A stretch of 64,000 nt of DNA, taken from contig QJNS01000725.1 in NCBI GenBank assembly GCA_004154925.1, positions 151,993 through 215,992 of the forward strand, in the 5' to 3' direction. Shown here piece by piece: positions 12,944 through 26,540 of the stretch; within the stretch, counting starts at the first letter, position 1, and every line of letters begins with the position of its first letter. The DNA is from Monosporascus cannonballus (Eukaryota > Ascomycota > Sordariomycetes > Xylariales). The notes beneath the pieces are model-generated. The model saw nothing but the letters and a program-made list of their open reading frames with translations. It made no database searches and was not told the DNA's origin. Both the position numbers and the translations under genes were made by a program.

Positions 12944-13053
12944 TATTGATATTGGAATGTATTAATAATTGCTATTGATATATAGCCTATATTGTCTTGG
13001 TAAGAGCTAATCAATAAATATATATGCGAATTGAACGAAATAAGACTCCTAAT

Positions 13054-13216
13054 TGTTAGATATAGGGGATATCAGTTGTTGTTATATTCAGCTAATTGCG
13101 TGCGCTTTCGTAACGCGTACAACTTTAGTGTAGCTTAGGAACGGAATATATATACTCCGTTTAGAAGGTGACCTTTCCGTATTTGGTGTGCTATAGCACA
13201 CCCTGGCTAGCTGACA
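13054..13216 (-). repeat. Copia 5' LTR (right copy)
   Basis: 163 bp, ending on the plus strand in GGCTAGCTGACA. It contains an 18-bp perfect palindrome at 13185-13202 (GGTGTGCTATAGCACACC), also present in the solo LTR at 41985-42149. The minus-strand leader and gag start lie to its left. Confidence 0.85.
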
Positions 13217-13220
13217 ATTA

Positions 13221-13250
13221 CCGTATTACCTCTCGAAATTGAGGAAAAGC
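13221..13250 (+). repeat. Left terminal inverted repeat of the pogo-type element
   Basis: 30 bp beginning CCGTATTACCTCTCG and ending GAGGAAAAGC, preceded by TA at 13219-13220. It matches the reverse complement of 42807-42836 with one mismatch. Confidence 0.9.
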
Positions 13251-13479
13251 AAGGGAACGCTTCTAGCCATTCAAAGCCTAGCTTTGCAGTAATTTATACT
13301 GATCTACCGCTTTTAGCCGCTTAAAGCCTAGCTGCCGTTTGTGGCGAATATTATCTGACTTACGCCACGAGCTGCAAAACGTAGCGATAAGAGACCATAT
13401 ACTCTCGCAAAGGCCCATTTAATATATGATATTTAGCGTAGCTTAAAATATAGGTCTTTTCCTATTACCATATGTAATC

Positions 13480-14578
13480 ATGGCACTACTTAGCCCTAGG
13501 TTAGCTAATTTTACATTTCGCGGCAGTCCCGGGCCACACCCGAAAGCTTTCCAGGACCGTATTATTAAGCATACAGCTTCTATTCAACGCGTTAAACGTT
13601 CTTATTCGCGAAAAAAAAAGCTTAAAGTCTTGACCTGGTTATATACACATCTTATCCCGTCCATCGTTAAAACGACGCGTTCGCGGAACAATATCGTAAA
13701 CCCTCTTAAAGACTATCGTTAGCTTACGTATAACAAAACCGATAACTTTTTCAAGGTACTTTTAAAAACGATCGAAAAATGGTGAAAAAATTAATCAGCC
13801 ATCTTAAAGCACCTTTCTCGATATATACCGCCGCAGTACCCCCAACTTAAAGCGGAGCTATTTCGAAAATTTTTCGAAGCTAGATCATACCGCCGTCGTG
13901 TTACAGTTACATAATTCCGTAAGCATAAGCGGCGTATATGGGAAACGATATATCCTCGGTTAGCCTTTACATTCTCAAATAGGTAGTTCTAAGGCTTCCT
14001 TTAACGATATTCCATTATCGGAAAGCGTATCACTAGGGTAGCTATACGCCCTCCGAACGAAACGATCAAAATCGTAAATGGGTTTCTGTGTTTTACACGA
14101 CGAATATCACAGCCGCGACCGTATCCGAAAAATCTAATTAACAAGATAAAATATATCCTTAATTCCTCTCTCGTATATAATCTTCGCCATATATTTAACC
14201 GCTTTCTATGCTTCCGAATCCTTAATATAGATAAAATTTCGCTTTCGTTTAAGTATGTAGATGGTTACATATGCAATCTTAAAAGCTTTCGTACCGTTAC
14301 CGCGAAATCGGATCGTAATAAGTAATACAAAAAAACAAGTTATTTTAATTCTTTTTATATAGGCTGATAAGAAAAGGCGAAAAATGTTAAAGCTTATAAT
14401 TATCTTCCGCGGCGCTCTCGAAAACCATTCTTAAATACCTAACAAAGAAAAAAAAAGCAATATGTAGCCGGCGTGAAGGTCCTGTTTAACGAAAAGACTA
14501 TGATAAATATCGTAAATGGCCTCGAGGAATACGTGGATAGCGAAAATACATTATTAGTTATGGACGTAGCAGCGTTCC
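13480..14578 (+). pseudogene. Pogo-type transposase, N-terminal and central part (broken)
   Basis: ATG at 13480 opens 80 codons (MALLSPRLANFTFRGSPGPH ...) with a psq-type HTH stretch SYSRKKKLKVLTWLYTH, then a stop. The same protein continues, with scattered stops, through a CENP-B-type HTH (about 13800-14080: QYPQLKAELFRKFFEARSY, then IWETIYPRLAFTFSN). Near the end is a DDE strand at about 14545-14578 (NTLLVMDVAAF), interrupted exactly by gypsy element A after GTTCC. Stops are mostly TAG/TAA where Trp or Gln would be expected, as RIP produces. It would bind the inverted ends and cut and paste the element; it cannot be functional now. Confidence 0.85.
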
Positions 14579-14955
14579 AATGACGGCTAGATGGTTTAAC
14601 CAACTATTAAACCTTAGTCGTAAGGGTTTATATTGGCAGAAATATCGTAGAATTTTAAGCAATGGATACAGGGTCGTCTTACGTTTCGTAATACCAAAGG
14701 TGCCTTAGATAATGAATTTTTTTATTACAAACTGCTGCTATTTAAATTATAAAAATAATAAATATATATATTATTCCTATTTTTTGTTTGATTACCTATA
14801 ATTACGCAGCCGGTAATAATTACGATTATTTAAGATCTTTTTTAATTACTGATAATTACTAGTTTGACAGTAATTACCGTTACGTAATTCGAAAGGTAGC
14901 TCGTATTATTCTTGTTTGACCGTTTTTCGAACTCGAAACTTATCGAGTCGTAATA
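14579..14955 (-). repeat. LTR of gypsy A (left, 3' LTR)
   Basis: Begins AATGACGGCTAG, decayed from TGTAACGGCTAG, and ends GTCGTAATA where the partner has GTCGTAACA. The first 130 bp are little mutated; the rest is RIP-mutated compared with the right LTR. Confidence 0.88.
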
Positions 14956-17837
14956 CGATCTCCTTTTTTTAATAATTTTGCCTTTAAAATTCTTTTCTTT
15001 TCTTTCCTCGTTTAGTAAATAACTTTTTTCTTATTTTCGTTTTTAACTATATCGCCTCGTAGTTTCAAGATTCGTCGTATTCTTCATTTTTTATCGTTCG
15101 TTATATTGACTTCGTAAAAGCCTTTAACAAATTCGGATACGAAGTTATATCTTACTTTTATTTTTTTCGAAAAATTTAAAGTATAAAATAATGGAAAACG
15201 TTTTAAAGTATAAAAAATGTATTAATCGGGATCGGTTCTGTAATGGTACCGGCGTACCGCTTTTCTTTTTAGAAAATATTTATCGAAAATATTAACGTTT
15301 AGAACGTAAGAAAGCGCTTGCAGAAAAGCGATTATTAAAGTTTTAACGGTTTTATCTTAATGTTTAACGTTATTATTAAAAATATTTTTTTTCGTTTTAT
15401 TCGTTTACGTAAGCAAAAAGCGTCAATTCGTTCGAAAAATATTACTATAATATAACGTAAGTTTTAATTATTAAATGAATTGAAGATATAAAACCGTTAA
15501 AAACAAAAATAATTGGAGACCGCCGTTACAACTGCCATATTAATATAGGCTGCGGCCGATTGGCCCAATATCCCAGTTATTAATTGACCGACTGTTAACT
15601 GAGACGCGCTTGTCGTTATTGGTAAAAATTCTTTAATAAGCGCTAGGCGCCAATAAAATATTTGGTAGACTTCTAGATATTTTCGAAATCCGGGTATTTT
15701 TTTTATTTAATTAAGTATTAGGTAAATCCGTTTTATTTTCGTATATCGAGGAATTTTTCCACCTCGTATATTGTATCGTTTTTTACCTTTATATTGTCTT
15801 GTACTCTATGTACTTTAATTATATCTGCTATTAATTGGAATAAGGAAATGTAAAAAGTTAAATAGAAATTGACCTTAAATAGAAATTCCAGTTAATAGTT
15901 ATTTTTTAAGATTTGTTTTAGCGATTTTATATAGACCGATATATTTAAAATCGAGTTTTTTGCTGGGTTGTTTTGTTTAAATATTTTTTATAACAAAGAA
16001 AACCTTTTTTTTCGAAAATTGATCGTTTTAACCTTTTTTAGTTATAATATTTGCTTATTTGATTTCGTACGAATTCTAATTTTATTTTTATCTTTTAATA
16101 CAACTGTCGTATTTATTCTGACGTAAAGATTATTTTAACACTAATGGAACCGTCGTTACGTACTTTTTTATAAATTTCTAAAATAAAACCAAAGTTCGCA
16201 TTTATAAATATTATCTTAATATTTTCGTAATAACTAGTATTATAGACAAATTATACGACTAGTAATTTTTAACATAATTATTTTATTCGTAATTAATATA
16301 ATACTATAAATAAGTTTCCAAAATTTGGTTTGTTCGTTTTATTTACTTATTTGTTTATAATTTAAAAACGTTATATAACTTATAATTTAAATCGATTTAT
16401 ATTATAAAGTCTTACTAAAATATAAATACAAATATCGATTTTTATTTAAAATAATTTCTATTAATACTCCGTATTTGCTGAAAATTTATTTAAAAACAAT
16501 AGGTGCTATTTGTTCGGCGTTTATATTTTTATAATATGGTAAAAAATAGAACAATTTCGTAAATCGATCGACGATTACGAAAATATTATCGTAATATAGT
16601 TTCATAATAGAATTTTTTAATATAAGAAATTTTGTAATAAAATCCAATATAATTAAATACCATGGTTACTTTACGACTAATAATACCTGTAATTCTCCGT
16701 ATAGCTTATGTCGTCGAGCTATTATTCTGGCGTAAATATGCATTATTAAATTACTTTCTATATCGTTAATTTTATTTTAAAAAAGGAATATATACCTCGA
16801 AACCGTTCTAAGATTTTATAGATCTTTGGATATTTACATAACTAATATTTATGTATTTTTCGTACTAAATCTTTTTGGTATTTTGCTGAAATTTGTATTT
16901 TGTTCGTTTTCTGGTCGCTTAGAAAACTGTCGTTATATTTCTGAATTTCCTAATGTATATTAATGAGCACCGCCCGAATTATCACAATTTATCGCGAGTA
17001 TAAATATCTTTTTCTAATAATATTAAAAATTATATAATTAACCTTAACCGATTTTCTTTAGAAATTTGATTGCCTGTTTAAAATATTAGCTTTACCGTTT
17101 TTTAAATCCTTTTTATAAATAATAACGAAATTCAAATTTGCCAGTTTTTTCGTATAACGAAATTATTGTTTTGTAGGTTCCCTAATTGTAATAAATCGAG
17201 TAAAATTTTAATAATCTATATAAACCCTAATCTGGTACAAGTTTTCCTTTAGGAAGTACCTGAATTCTTAAAAAATTATAATAATGGCCTTAAATTTTTT
17301 TATCTGGAATATCGTAATTAAATTTAGCTCTTTTTAACTTATATAAAAAATATAATAAGGTGTAATTTGCTTTAATTATTTCGTTATCCGATTATTACGC
17401 CTAACGCGTAATTCGAAATATTAGGTTTTAGCTTAATAAGATAGGTTAAATCGCATATAATTAATACTGACTCGTTAGTAATCGCATCCTTAATATTTTG
17501 AAACGCTTTTTTTTCGAGCGTTTATTTATACTTTTTTTTTGGTAAAATTCGTTAAAAGTATAATTATTTTACTAAAATTTCGAATAAACGTCCTATAATA
17601 ATTAGCGAATCTACAAAATGTCTATATCTTTTTAACCGTAATTAACGTTTGCTATTTTATATTTAAAGCGATTTTCTTAAAGTTTATTTTAATATATCCT
17701 AGAGAAATAATATATCCTAAATAGTTTATTTTTTATACGTAGAATTAATCTTTTGCATTAATAAGCAATTTTACGCCCTGTAAAATTTAAAAAAGATTTA
17801 TAAACGTATTCTGCGTACACTTTTTTGGTTTTTAAAA

Positions 17838-18085
17838 AGATGAAAATGTTGTCGAGGTAGCAAATAACGAAAATATCGAGATATTTACGTAGTATATAAT
17901 TAACCATTTCTTAGAAAATTGCTAGTACGTTTCTAAATTCTATTAATATAACTAAGCATTCGAATAATCTATATTTCGTTTTAAAAGTTATTTTTATTCG
18001 TATTCTTTCTTAATCTTAATATGGTTATATCTATTTTTAAAATCCAATTTTACAAGTTATTTAGTTCCGTAAAATCGGTCCTTTA
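17838..18085 (-). pseudogene. Gypsy A reverse transcriptase remnant
   Basis: The minus strand reads FTELNNLVKLDFKNRYNHIK, then after a frame with stops VILI-F-NVLAIFQEMVNYI and KYLDIFVI-YLDNIFIF. These match the gypsy RT blocks KLDLRDAYHRIRI, MPFGLTNAPATFQ and the YLDDI catalytic box. The box reads as a RIP-altered form. Limits are approximate. Confidence 0.78.
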
Positions 18086-20040
18086 TTTTTATAATTAGGA
18101 ATAATAATATTCGATTTTTGATAATAACATCGTTTAATTGTTAATAATTTATTATAAGTTATAATTTCTCATTTCTTTTAGTACGAAAAATATTAGTTAA
18201 CTTACTGGTAATTTCGAAAATCGAATTTATTCCTTTTATAACCGATCTTTTAGATATTTTTTAAAAATACGTAATTCGTTTCCGTTAAAATTGTAAATAA
18301 GATAAAACTTAATCAAAAGGCTTTCCTTAAAAACTATTTTATAATCCTATTCGTTATACTCTGGTAATTTCGTATTAAGTTTCTATCAAAAAATTACTTA
18401 TATTGGTAATATTATAGTAATATATTAATTAAATCTTTTAACTTTTAGAGCTATTGTTTTAAATTACTATTTAATTACCTTAAATCCGTTTTAACAATAA
18501 TAACTATACGTCGTATTTTTTAATACCTATTTTTTACGTTTTATATTTTTAGGTGGTAAAGTATTTATCGTATTCTTATATTTATATTTGTCGCTATTTA
18601 TAATCGAATATCAAAATTTCAATTTTCTTTTCTTATTCGTTAATAAAGTATAAAACGAACTTTATCTAGCTAATCTCTTTATGAATTAGGATTCTGTACT
18701 GGCGTATTTATAATAATATTAAGATTATATCGTAATTCTCAAATAAAACAATATCGAAATCAATTATTTAATATTATCCTTATATAAAAATTTCGAAATA
18801 ATTAATTTCGTATATGATTTTCCCGTTATCGTAAACAAATTTCTAACCTTTGGCATTCGTAACTATATAAGAATTTAACTAATATTTCTATAATAACTTA
18901 AACTTATTAATTATATTTAATATAATATATTTTCCGTTTAAAGCTTTATAGTGTACTATTACGATATATTAATACGTTTTGATTAGTATATCGAAAGTAA
19001 TAAAGTTATTAACGGCTTTTATTATTATATTTAAACCTTTTTTGAAGTTTTTTTAATTCTTTTACATTTCGTTATCCTGCGACTTTTTTACAGACAATTT
19101 TTTTCTTTTAATTTTTATTCGAATTTGTTAAACTTTATTTATGTTTTTATTTACAGTACGTTCAGTTATTATATCTATCGTTATTATCGGCGCACCGTTT
19201 TTTTCAAATTATATTAATTGTTTTTAATTTTGTAATAATTCCTTTCTTTATCAAGTAAATTATTTTCTTATAGTTTCGACAGTATCCTATTATACGTTAT
19301 ATTAATTATCGTTTTAAAATTCGTTTATAAACTAACGTATTTTTTCTTTAATAATTGTTTTCGTTAAAATGTATAATAAATACTAATTGAAAATGGAAAT
19401 CTATAATAACTTTTAGCAATATTTTTTGCTATCTGCTAGATTAACTTTTTTTATTTCATAATTATATTATTCGCAATAACAAAAAGGGTTTTTTTTACGG
19501 ACATAACTTTCTTTTTGATTTATCTTTTATTTCGGCCAATTAATAAATATTTTTTACGGTTATAAATCGAAAATATCGATATTATTATTTATTGTTTTTA
19601 TTATTCTCGAGTTGGTTCGAAAGATTAAATCTTTTATACTATATACCAGTAATATTTTCGTAAATATATTATTTCTATTTTTCGTAATAAGGATATTCTC
19701 GTCGTTGACAGTATATAGTATATATATTGCCGTATCGATCAAGAGTTCCGAGACAGATTTTTCTATAGCTAATTCTAATATTTGCATAATTATCTTCATA
19801 ATTTCTTTTATTATGTTCGTAATATTTATTAAGCCAGCTTCTTGGTTTCGTATATTCCTTATTGAATTTTTCGTTTTAGAGGGCCCGGTACGTACTTAAA
19901 CTGAATCATATTACTAGATTTGCTTTCGTTGTTTGATTTTTTTAAATTATTTTTCAGGTACGAGTTTTTAGTTATCTTAACGGGGGTTTTTAGGCGCCTT
20001 ATACCATGCTGCCTTATGCCCCATCTTATTGTAATTAAAG

Positions 20041-20426
20041 TGTAACGGCTAGGCGGTTTAACCAACTATTAAATCTTAAGTCGACGAGTTTATATTAATA
20101 GAAGTATCATAAGAATTTAAGCAATAAATATAATAACGTATTACGTTTTGTAATATTAAAAATACTTTGGGTAACGATATTTTATTATATGCTAAAGTTA
20201 TTTAAATTATGAAAATAATAAGTATATATATTTTATTTCTGTTAACTGAATTATTATACGTAAATTAATGATCCGGCTTATTGGCTTATTACCAATAAGT
20301 TGGTAATTCAGCTTATTAATTTATTATCAGTAAGTTGGTAATTTATTACGTAACTTGCCCCGCCGCGTATTTGTGGTTAGGTCGTAGCAGACCATTTCTG
20401 AAAACCGTGGCCCGTTAAGTTATAAT
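20041..20426 (-). repeat. LTR of B-outer (left)
   Basis: Starts TGTAACGGCTAGGCGG and ends GTTATAATA. Contains two copies of a 34-36 bp palindromic unit (CTTATTGGCTTATTACCAAT / AAGTTGGTAATT). Shares its first roughly 215 bp with the A LTR. Confidence 0.88.
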
Positions 20427-23039
20427 ATAATTTCCTTTTTTCGCAAATTTTGTCTTTAAGATTTTTTTTTATTTGATAAGCTTTTTATATTCGTTTAATA
20501 ATGTTTTCCAGTATTGCCAAACGTTATTTTCGTAAATCCGAATAATAATTTGTTTTGGTTAATTTAATTAAGTTTGAAAATTTTGACGTAATATTTTTTT
20601 TTGCTTCGCTTAGCAGTTTATTTGCCAAATAATATATAAGGTTTTTCGTTATAAGGAATATATCCGTTAAGGTTATTTATATAATGGGATAAAAATCCTT
20701 ATTTTCATAATTAATCGCCATATCGCCGAATCAAAAAAGTTATAAAAAAAAAGCTGGCGGTCGAAAAATCTTTATTTGAAATTTTTGCGCGTTTTTCTCG
20801 TATACGTCGTTAACGTTAATACCATTAATCCCAGGGTGCAAAATTCGTTAATCGTACTTTTTAATTTCTGGATAACTTTAACGATTTTATTTACTTAAAA
20901 GTAATGTCCGTAATTAAGGTATAGGTTTTAAGTAGAGTAAACGTTATTAATTAAAATACGGTAAATTAAAAGTTTCCTTTTTTAGATCTTATAAATTGGA
21001 ATACCATTATTTCGGGTAATTCCGTTATTGTTGGTAAAATTTTTTAATAGGCGTTAAACGTTAATAAGATTTTTAGCGGGTTCCTAGATATTTTCGGAAT
21101 CTAGATATTTTTTTTATTTAATTAAGTATTAAATAAGTTTATTTTGTTTTTGTATATCGAGGTTTTTTTTATTTCGTATGTTTATTTGTTTTTTATTTTT
21201 ATATCGTGTTATGCCGTATGCATTTTAATTATATTTGTTATTAATTCGAATAAGGAAAGGTAAAAAATTAGATAACATTTAACTTTTGGTAGAAATTTTA
21301 ATTGGTAGTTATTTTTTAAGATTTATTGGCGATTTTATATAGACCGATATATTTGAAATCGAGTTTTTTATTTAGTTATTTTGTTTAAATGTATTTTGTA
21401 ATAAAGAAAATTATTTTCCCTTTTTCGAAAGTTAATATTTTTAATTTGTTTTGGTTATAATACTTACTTATTTAATTCCGTATAAATTCCTGTTCCGTTT
21501 TTATTTTCTGGTATAATTATTGTAATTATTTTAACGTAAAAATTATTTTAATATTAATAAAATCGTTATTGCGTATTTTTCTGTAATTTTTGAAATAAAA
21601 TTAAAATTTGCCTTTGCAGATATTATTTTAATGTTTTTTTGGTAGTTGGTATTATAAGCTAATTATGTAATTAATAATTTTTTAATTTAGTTATTTTATT
21701 TATAGTTAATATAGTATCGTAAGTAAATTTTTAAGGTTTAATTTATTCGTTTTATTTATTTATTCGTTTAAGGTTTAACTACGTTAAATAATTTGTTATT
21801 TAGGCTAATTTATGTTATTAAGCTTTGTTAAAACTTAAATACGAATATTAACCCTTTATTTAATATAATTTTTATTTGTAATTCGTATATATTAAAAATA
21901 TATTTAAAAAATCTATATTAATTATTTAGCATTTATATCTTTATAATATGGTAAAAAATAGGAAAGTTTCGTAAATCGGTCGACGATTACGAAAATATTA
22001 TTATAGTATATTTTTGTAGCTGGGTATTTTGATATAAAAAGTTTAATAATAAAGTCAAATATAATTAAATATTATAGTTGTTTTATGATTAATAATAATT
22101 ATAGTTTTCCGTATAGTTTACATCGTCGAATTTTCGTTTTGGCGTAAATATCGTATTGCCGTATAATTTTTTATACTGTTAATTTTATTTTAAGAAAGGA
22201 ATATATACGTTAAAATCGTTTTAGAGTTTTGTAGATCCTTGAATATTTATGTAATTAATGTTTGTATATTTTTCGTATTAAACTTTTCTGGTATTTTTTT
22301 AGAACTTGTATTTTGTTTATTTTTCGGTTTTTTGAAAAATTATTATTATGTTATTAAATTTTCTGGTATATATTGTTAGATATTGTCCGAATTATCGGAA
22401 TTTGTCGTAGGCGTAAATGTTTTTTTGTAAAAGTATTAAAAATTATATGGCTAATTTTAACTAATTTTTTTTCGAGGTCCGGTTGTTTGTTTAAAGTATT
22501 TGCTTTGTTATTTTTTGATTTTTTTTATGAATAATAATAAAGTCGAAATTCGCCAATTTTTTTGCGTAAGGAAATTATCGTTTTGTAAGTTTTTTGGTCG
22601 TAGTAAATTAGGTAAAATTTTGATAATTCGTATAAACCTTGATTTGGTACAAACTTCCTTTTAGGAAATATTTGAATTTCTGAAATGCTATAATAATGGC
22701 CATAAATTCCTTATCTGGAATGCCGTAATTAAGTTCGGTTTTTTTTACTTTGTACGAAAAAAATATAATAAAGTATAATTTGCCTTAATTATTTCGTTAT
22801 CCGATTATTACGTTTAATATATAATCCGAAATACCGGCCCTTAGCCTAACGAAACGGTTTGGACCGTACATGATTAGTACTGGCTTGTTAATAACTACAC
22901 CCCCAATACCTTGAAATATTTTTCCTATACCTGGCATCCATTTAAATTATTTTTTTTTCGTAAAATTTATTAGGGGTATAGTTATTCGGCTAAAGTTTCG
23001 AATAAATTTTCTGTAGTAATTAGCGAATTTAAGGAATAT

Positions 23040-23425
23040 TGTAACGGCTAGGCGGTTTAACCAACTATTAAACCTTAATTTGACGGGTTTATGTTAACAG
23101 AATATTGTGGGAATTTGACCAATAAATATAGTAACGTATTACGTCTTATAGTATTAAAGATATTTTGGGTAACGATATTTTATTGCAAATTAAAATTATT
23201 TAAATTATGGAAATAATAAGTAAACATATTTTATTTTCATTAATTAAATTATTATTCGTAAATTAGTAATCCGGTTTATTAACTTATTACTAATAAATTG
23301 ATAATCCAGCTTATTGGCTTATTACCAATAAGTTGGTAATTTATTACGTAACCTACCCCGCTGTATATCTGTGGTTAGGTCGCGGCAAACCGTTTTTGGA
23401 AACCGTAACCCGTTAGGTTATAATA
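23040..23425 (-). repeat. LTR of B-inner (left)
   Basis: 386 bp, TGTAACGGCTAGGCGG to GGTTATAATA, with the double palindromic unit at about 23270-23345. Confidence 0.88.
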
Positions 23426-26254
23426 CGATTTCTTTTTTCCGTAAATTTTGTTTTTAAGATTTTCTTTTTATTTAGTAAATTTTTTATATTCGTTTAACAT
23501 ATTTTCCGGTATCGCTAAACGTTATACCTGTAAATCCGAATAATGATTTTTTTTTAGTTAATTTAATTAAACGTAAAGGTTTTAACACAATATTTTATTT
23601 TTTTTGTTTCGCTCGACAACTTATTTGCCAAATAATAAATAAGGTTTTTTATTATAAAAAATATATTTGTCGAAATTATTCGTATAATGGGATAAAAATC
23701 CTTATTTCCATAATTAATCGCCATATAGCCGAATCGAAAAAATTAAAAAAAGAAAAGCTAACGGCCGAAAAATCTTTGTTCGAAATTTTTGCGTATTTTT
23801 TTCATATATATTATTAGCGTTAATACTATTAGTCTAAAGGTGCAAAATTCGTTAATTATAATTTTTAATCCTTAAATAATTTTAACGATTTTACCTACTT
23901 AAAAACCAAATCCGTAATTAAGGTATAGGCTTCGGATAAGATAAACGTTATTAACTAGAACGTAATAAATTAAAGGTTTTTTTCTTTAGATTTTATGAAC
24001 TGGAATGTTATTATTTCGGATAATTTTATCGCTATTAGTAAAAACTTTTTAATAAGCGTTAAGCGTTAATAAGATTTTTAATAAGTTTTTAAGTATTTTC
24101 GAAATCTGGATATTTTTTCTATTTAATTAAATATTAGGTAAATTTATTTTATTTTTGTATATCGAAATTTTTTCCATTTCGTATGCTTATTCGTCTTTTA
24201 TTTTTATATCGTTTTATATCGTATATATTTTAATTATATTTATTGTTAATTCGAATAAAAGAATATAAAGAATTAGATAAAATTTGATTTTTGGTAAAAG
24301 GTTTAATTAGTAATTTTTTTTAAGATTTTTTGGCGATTTTATATAAACCGATATATTTGAAATCGAGTTTTTTATTTAGTCGTTTTATTTAAATGTTTTT
24401 TATGGCCAAGAAAACAATTTTTTCTTTTTCAAAAATTAATTTCTTTTAACCTTTTCTGGTTATAATATTTACTTATTTAATTTTATACGAATTATAATTC
24501 CGTTTTTATTTTCTAATACAATTATCGTAATTATTTTAACGTAAAAATTATTTTAATATTAATTAAATAGATATTACGTATTTTTTTATATATTTATAAA
24601 ATACAACAAAAATTTACGTTCGCAAATATTATTTTAATGTTTTTTTAATAATTAGTATTATAAATTAATTATACGATTAAAAATTCTTTAACTTAATTAT
24701 TTTATTTATAATTAATATAATATCGTAAATATATTTTTAAGATTTAATTTATTTATTTTATTTATTTATTCGTTTAAGGTTTAAATACGTTAAATAATTT
24801 GTAATTTAAGCCGATGTATATTATTAAATTTTACTAAAACTTAAATACGAATATCGATTTTTTATTTGATAGAATTTTTACTAATAATTTATATATGCTA
24901 AAAATATATTTAAAGAAAATATATGTTACTTGTTCGACATTTATATCCTTATAATATAATAAAAAATAAGAAATCTTCGTAAATTAATCGATAATTACGA
25001 AAATATTATCGTAATATAATTTTATAACTAGTTTTTTTAATATAAAAAGCTTAATAATAAAGTCGAATATAACTAAATATTATAATCGTTTTACAATTAA
25101 TAATAATTGTAATTTTTCGTATGGTTTATACCGTCGAATCTTCGTTCTGGCGTAAATATTATATTGCCGTATAATTTTTTGTATCGTTAATTTTATTTTA
25201 GGAAAAAAATACATACGTTAAAATCGCTTTAAGGTTTTATAAATCCCTGGATATCAATATAACTAATATTCGTATATTTTTCGTATTGGACTTTTCTGAT
25301 ATTCCTTTAGAATTTGCATTTTATCCGTTTTGTGGTTTTTTAAAAAAAAATTATCGTTATGCTATTAAATTTTCTGGTACATATCGTTAAGTGCTACCCT
25401 AATTATCGCAATTTGCCGTAAGCGTAAATATCCTTTTATAATAGTATCAAAAATTATATGGCTAATTTTAACTAATTTCTTTTCGAAGTCCGGTTACCTG
25501 CTTAAAGCATTTACTTTGCCGTTTTTTAATCCTTTCTTATAAATAATAACGAAATCGAAATTCGCCAATTTTTTTACGTAATAAAACTGTTATTTTATAA
25601 ATTCCCTAATCGTAATAAATCGGGTAAGATTTTAATAATCTATATAAACCTTGATCTGATATAAATTTCCCTTTAAAAAGTGCCTAAATTCCCGAAATGC
25701 CATAATAATAGCCGTAAATTCCTTGTCTAAAATGCCGTAATTAAGTTCGGCTCCTTTTAACTTATATAAAAAGAATATAATAAGGTACAATTTGCCTTAA
25801 TTATTTTGTTATCCAATTACTACGCCTAACGTGTAATCCGAAATATCGGTTTCTAGTTTAACGGAGCGGTTTAAATCGTATATAATTAATACTGGTTCGC
25901 TGGTAATTACATCCTTAATATCCTGAAATGCTTTTTCCGTATTTAATGTTTATCTGAATTTCTTTTTTTTTCGTAAGATTTATTAGAGGTATAACTATCC
26001 GGCTAAAGTTTCGAATAAACTTTTTGTAATAATTAGCAAATCTAAAAAATACCTCTACCTCCTTAATCGTCATTGGCGTCTGCTATTTTATGATTACAAC
26101 GATTTTCTTAAGGTTTATTTTAATATGTTCTAGGGTAATGATATGTCCCAGATATTCCATTTTTGATGTATGGAACTAACTCTTTTTTACGTTAACAAGC
26201 AATTTTACGTCCTGCAAAACTTAAAAAACTTTATAAACGTATCCTATATATGCT

Positions 26255-26540
26255 TTTTCCGTTTCCGAAAAAATAAAAATATTGTCGAAATAACAAATAA
26301 CGAAAATATCGAGGTATTTTAGTAATACGTAATTAACTATTTGCTAAAAGGTTGCTAATACGTTCGTAAATCCTATTAATATAACCAAATACTTAAATAA
26401 TTCGTATTTTATCCTGAAAATTATTTTCTATTTGTATTTTTTCTTAATCCTAATAAAATTATATTTATCTTTAAGATCGAATATTATGAATTATTTGGCT
26501 CCGTAAAATCAGTTTTTTATTTCCATAATTAAGGGTAATA
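26255..26540 (-). pseudogene. B-inner reverse transcriptase remnant
   Basis: The minus strand reads ELFKYLVILIGFTNVLATF, a stop, then QIVNYVLLKYLDIFVI and YFDNIFIFS. This corresponds to the gypsy MPFGLTNAPATFQ and Y-DDIFIFS blocks; the second Asp reads as Asn, as expected from G-to-A. Not functional. Confidence 0.78.

Larger units (their letters stand above)
7733..13216 (-). mobile_element. Ty1/copia LTR retrotransposon, full-length but RIP-degenerate
   Basis: About 5.5 kb between two similar LTRs of 165 bp (7733-7897) and 163 bp (13054-13216), each bounded by TG..CA when read on the minus strand. A polypurine tract (AAGGGGGTA on the minus strand) directly precedes the left, 3' LTR. On the minus strand a gag-like start lies at 12943 (MATVPLTSLVIYKGPKDW, followed by a copia-type FKAYTLNIWDFINP stretch). 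A GAG-pre-integrase-like segment lies near 11000-11170 (HTKDVRLKGL ... KVKRQIRR). The gag-integrase order and size fit copia. Most of 7900-12750 is extremely AT rich with many stops. The flanks (ACAGG left, ATTAC right) are not a matching TSD, so the ends may have recombined or decayed. Confidence 0.82.

Noticed and set aside
19560..19899. Overlapping open frames on both strands of 80-95 codons
   Set aside because: Composed of Ile, Asn, Tyr, Leu and Ser from AT-rich RIP DNA inside gypsy A gag; no start context or conservation, so an artefact of decay.
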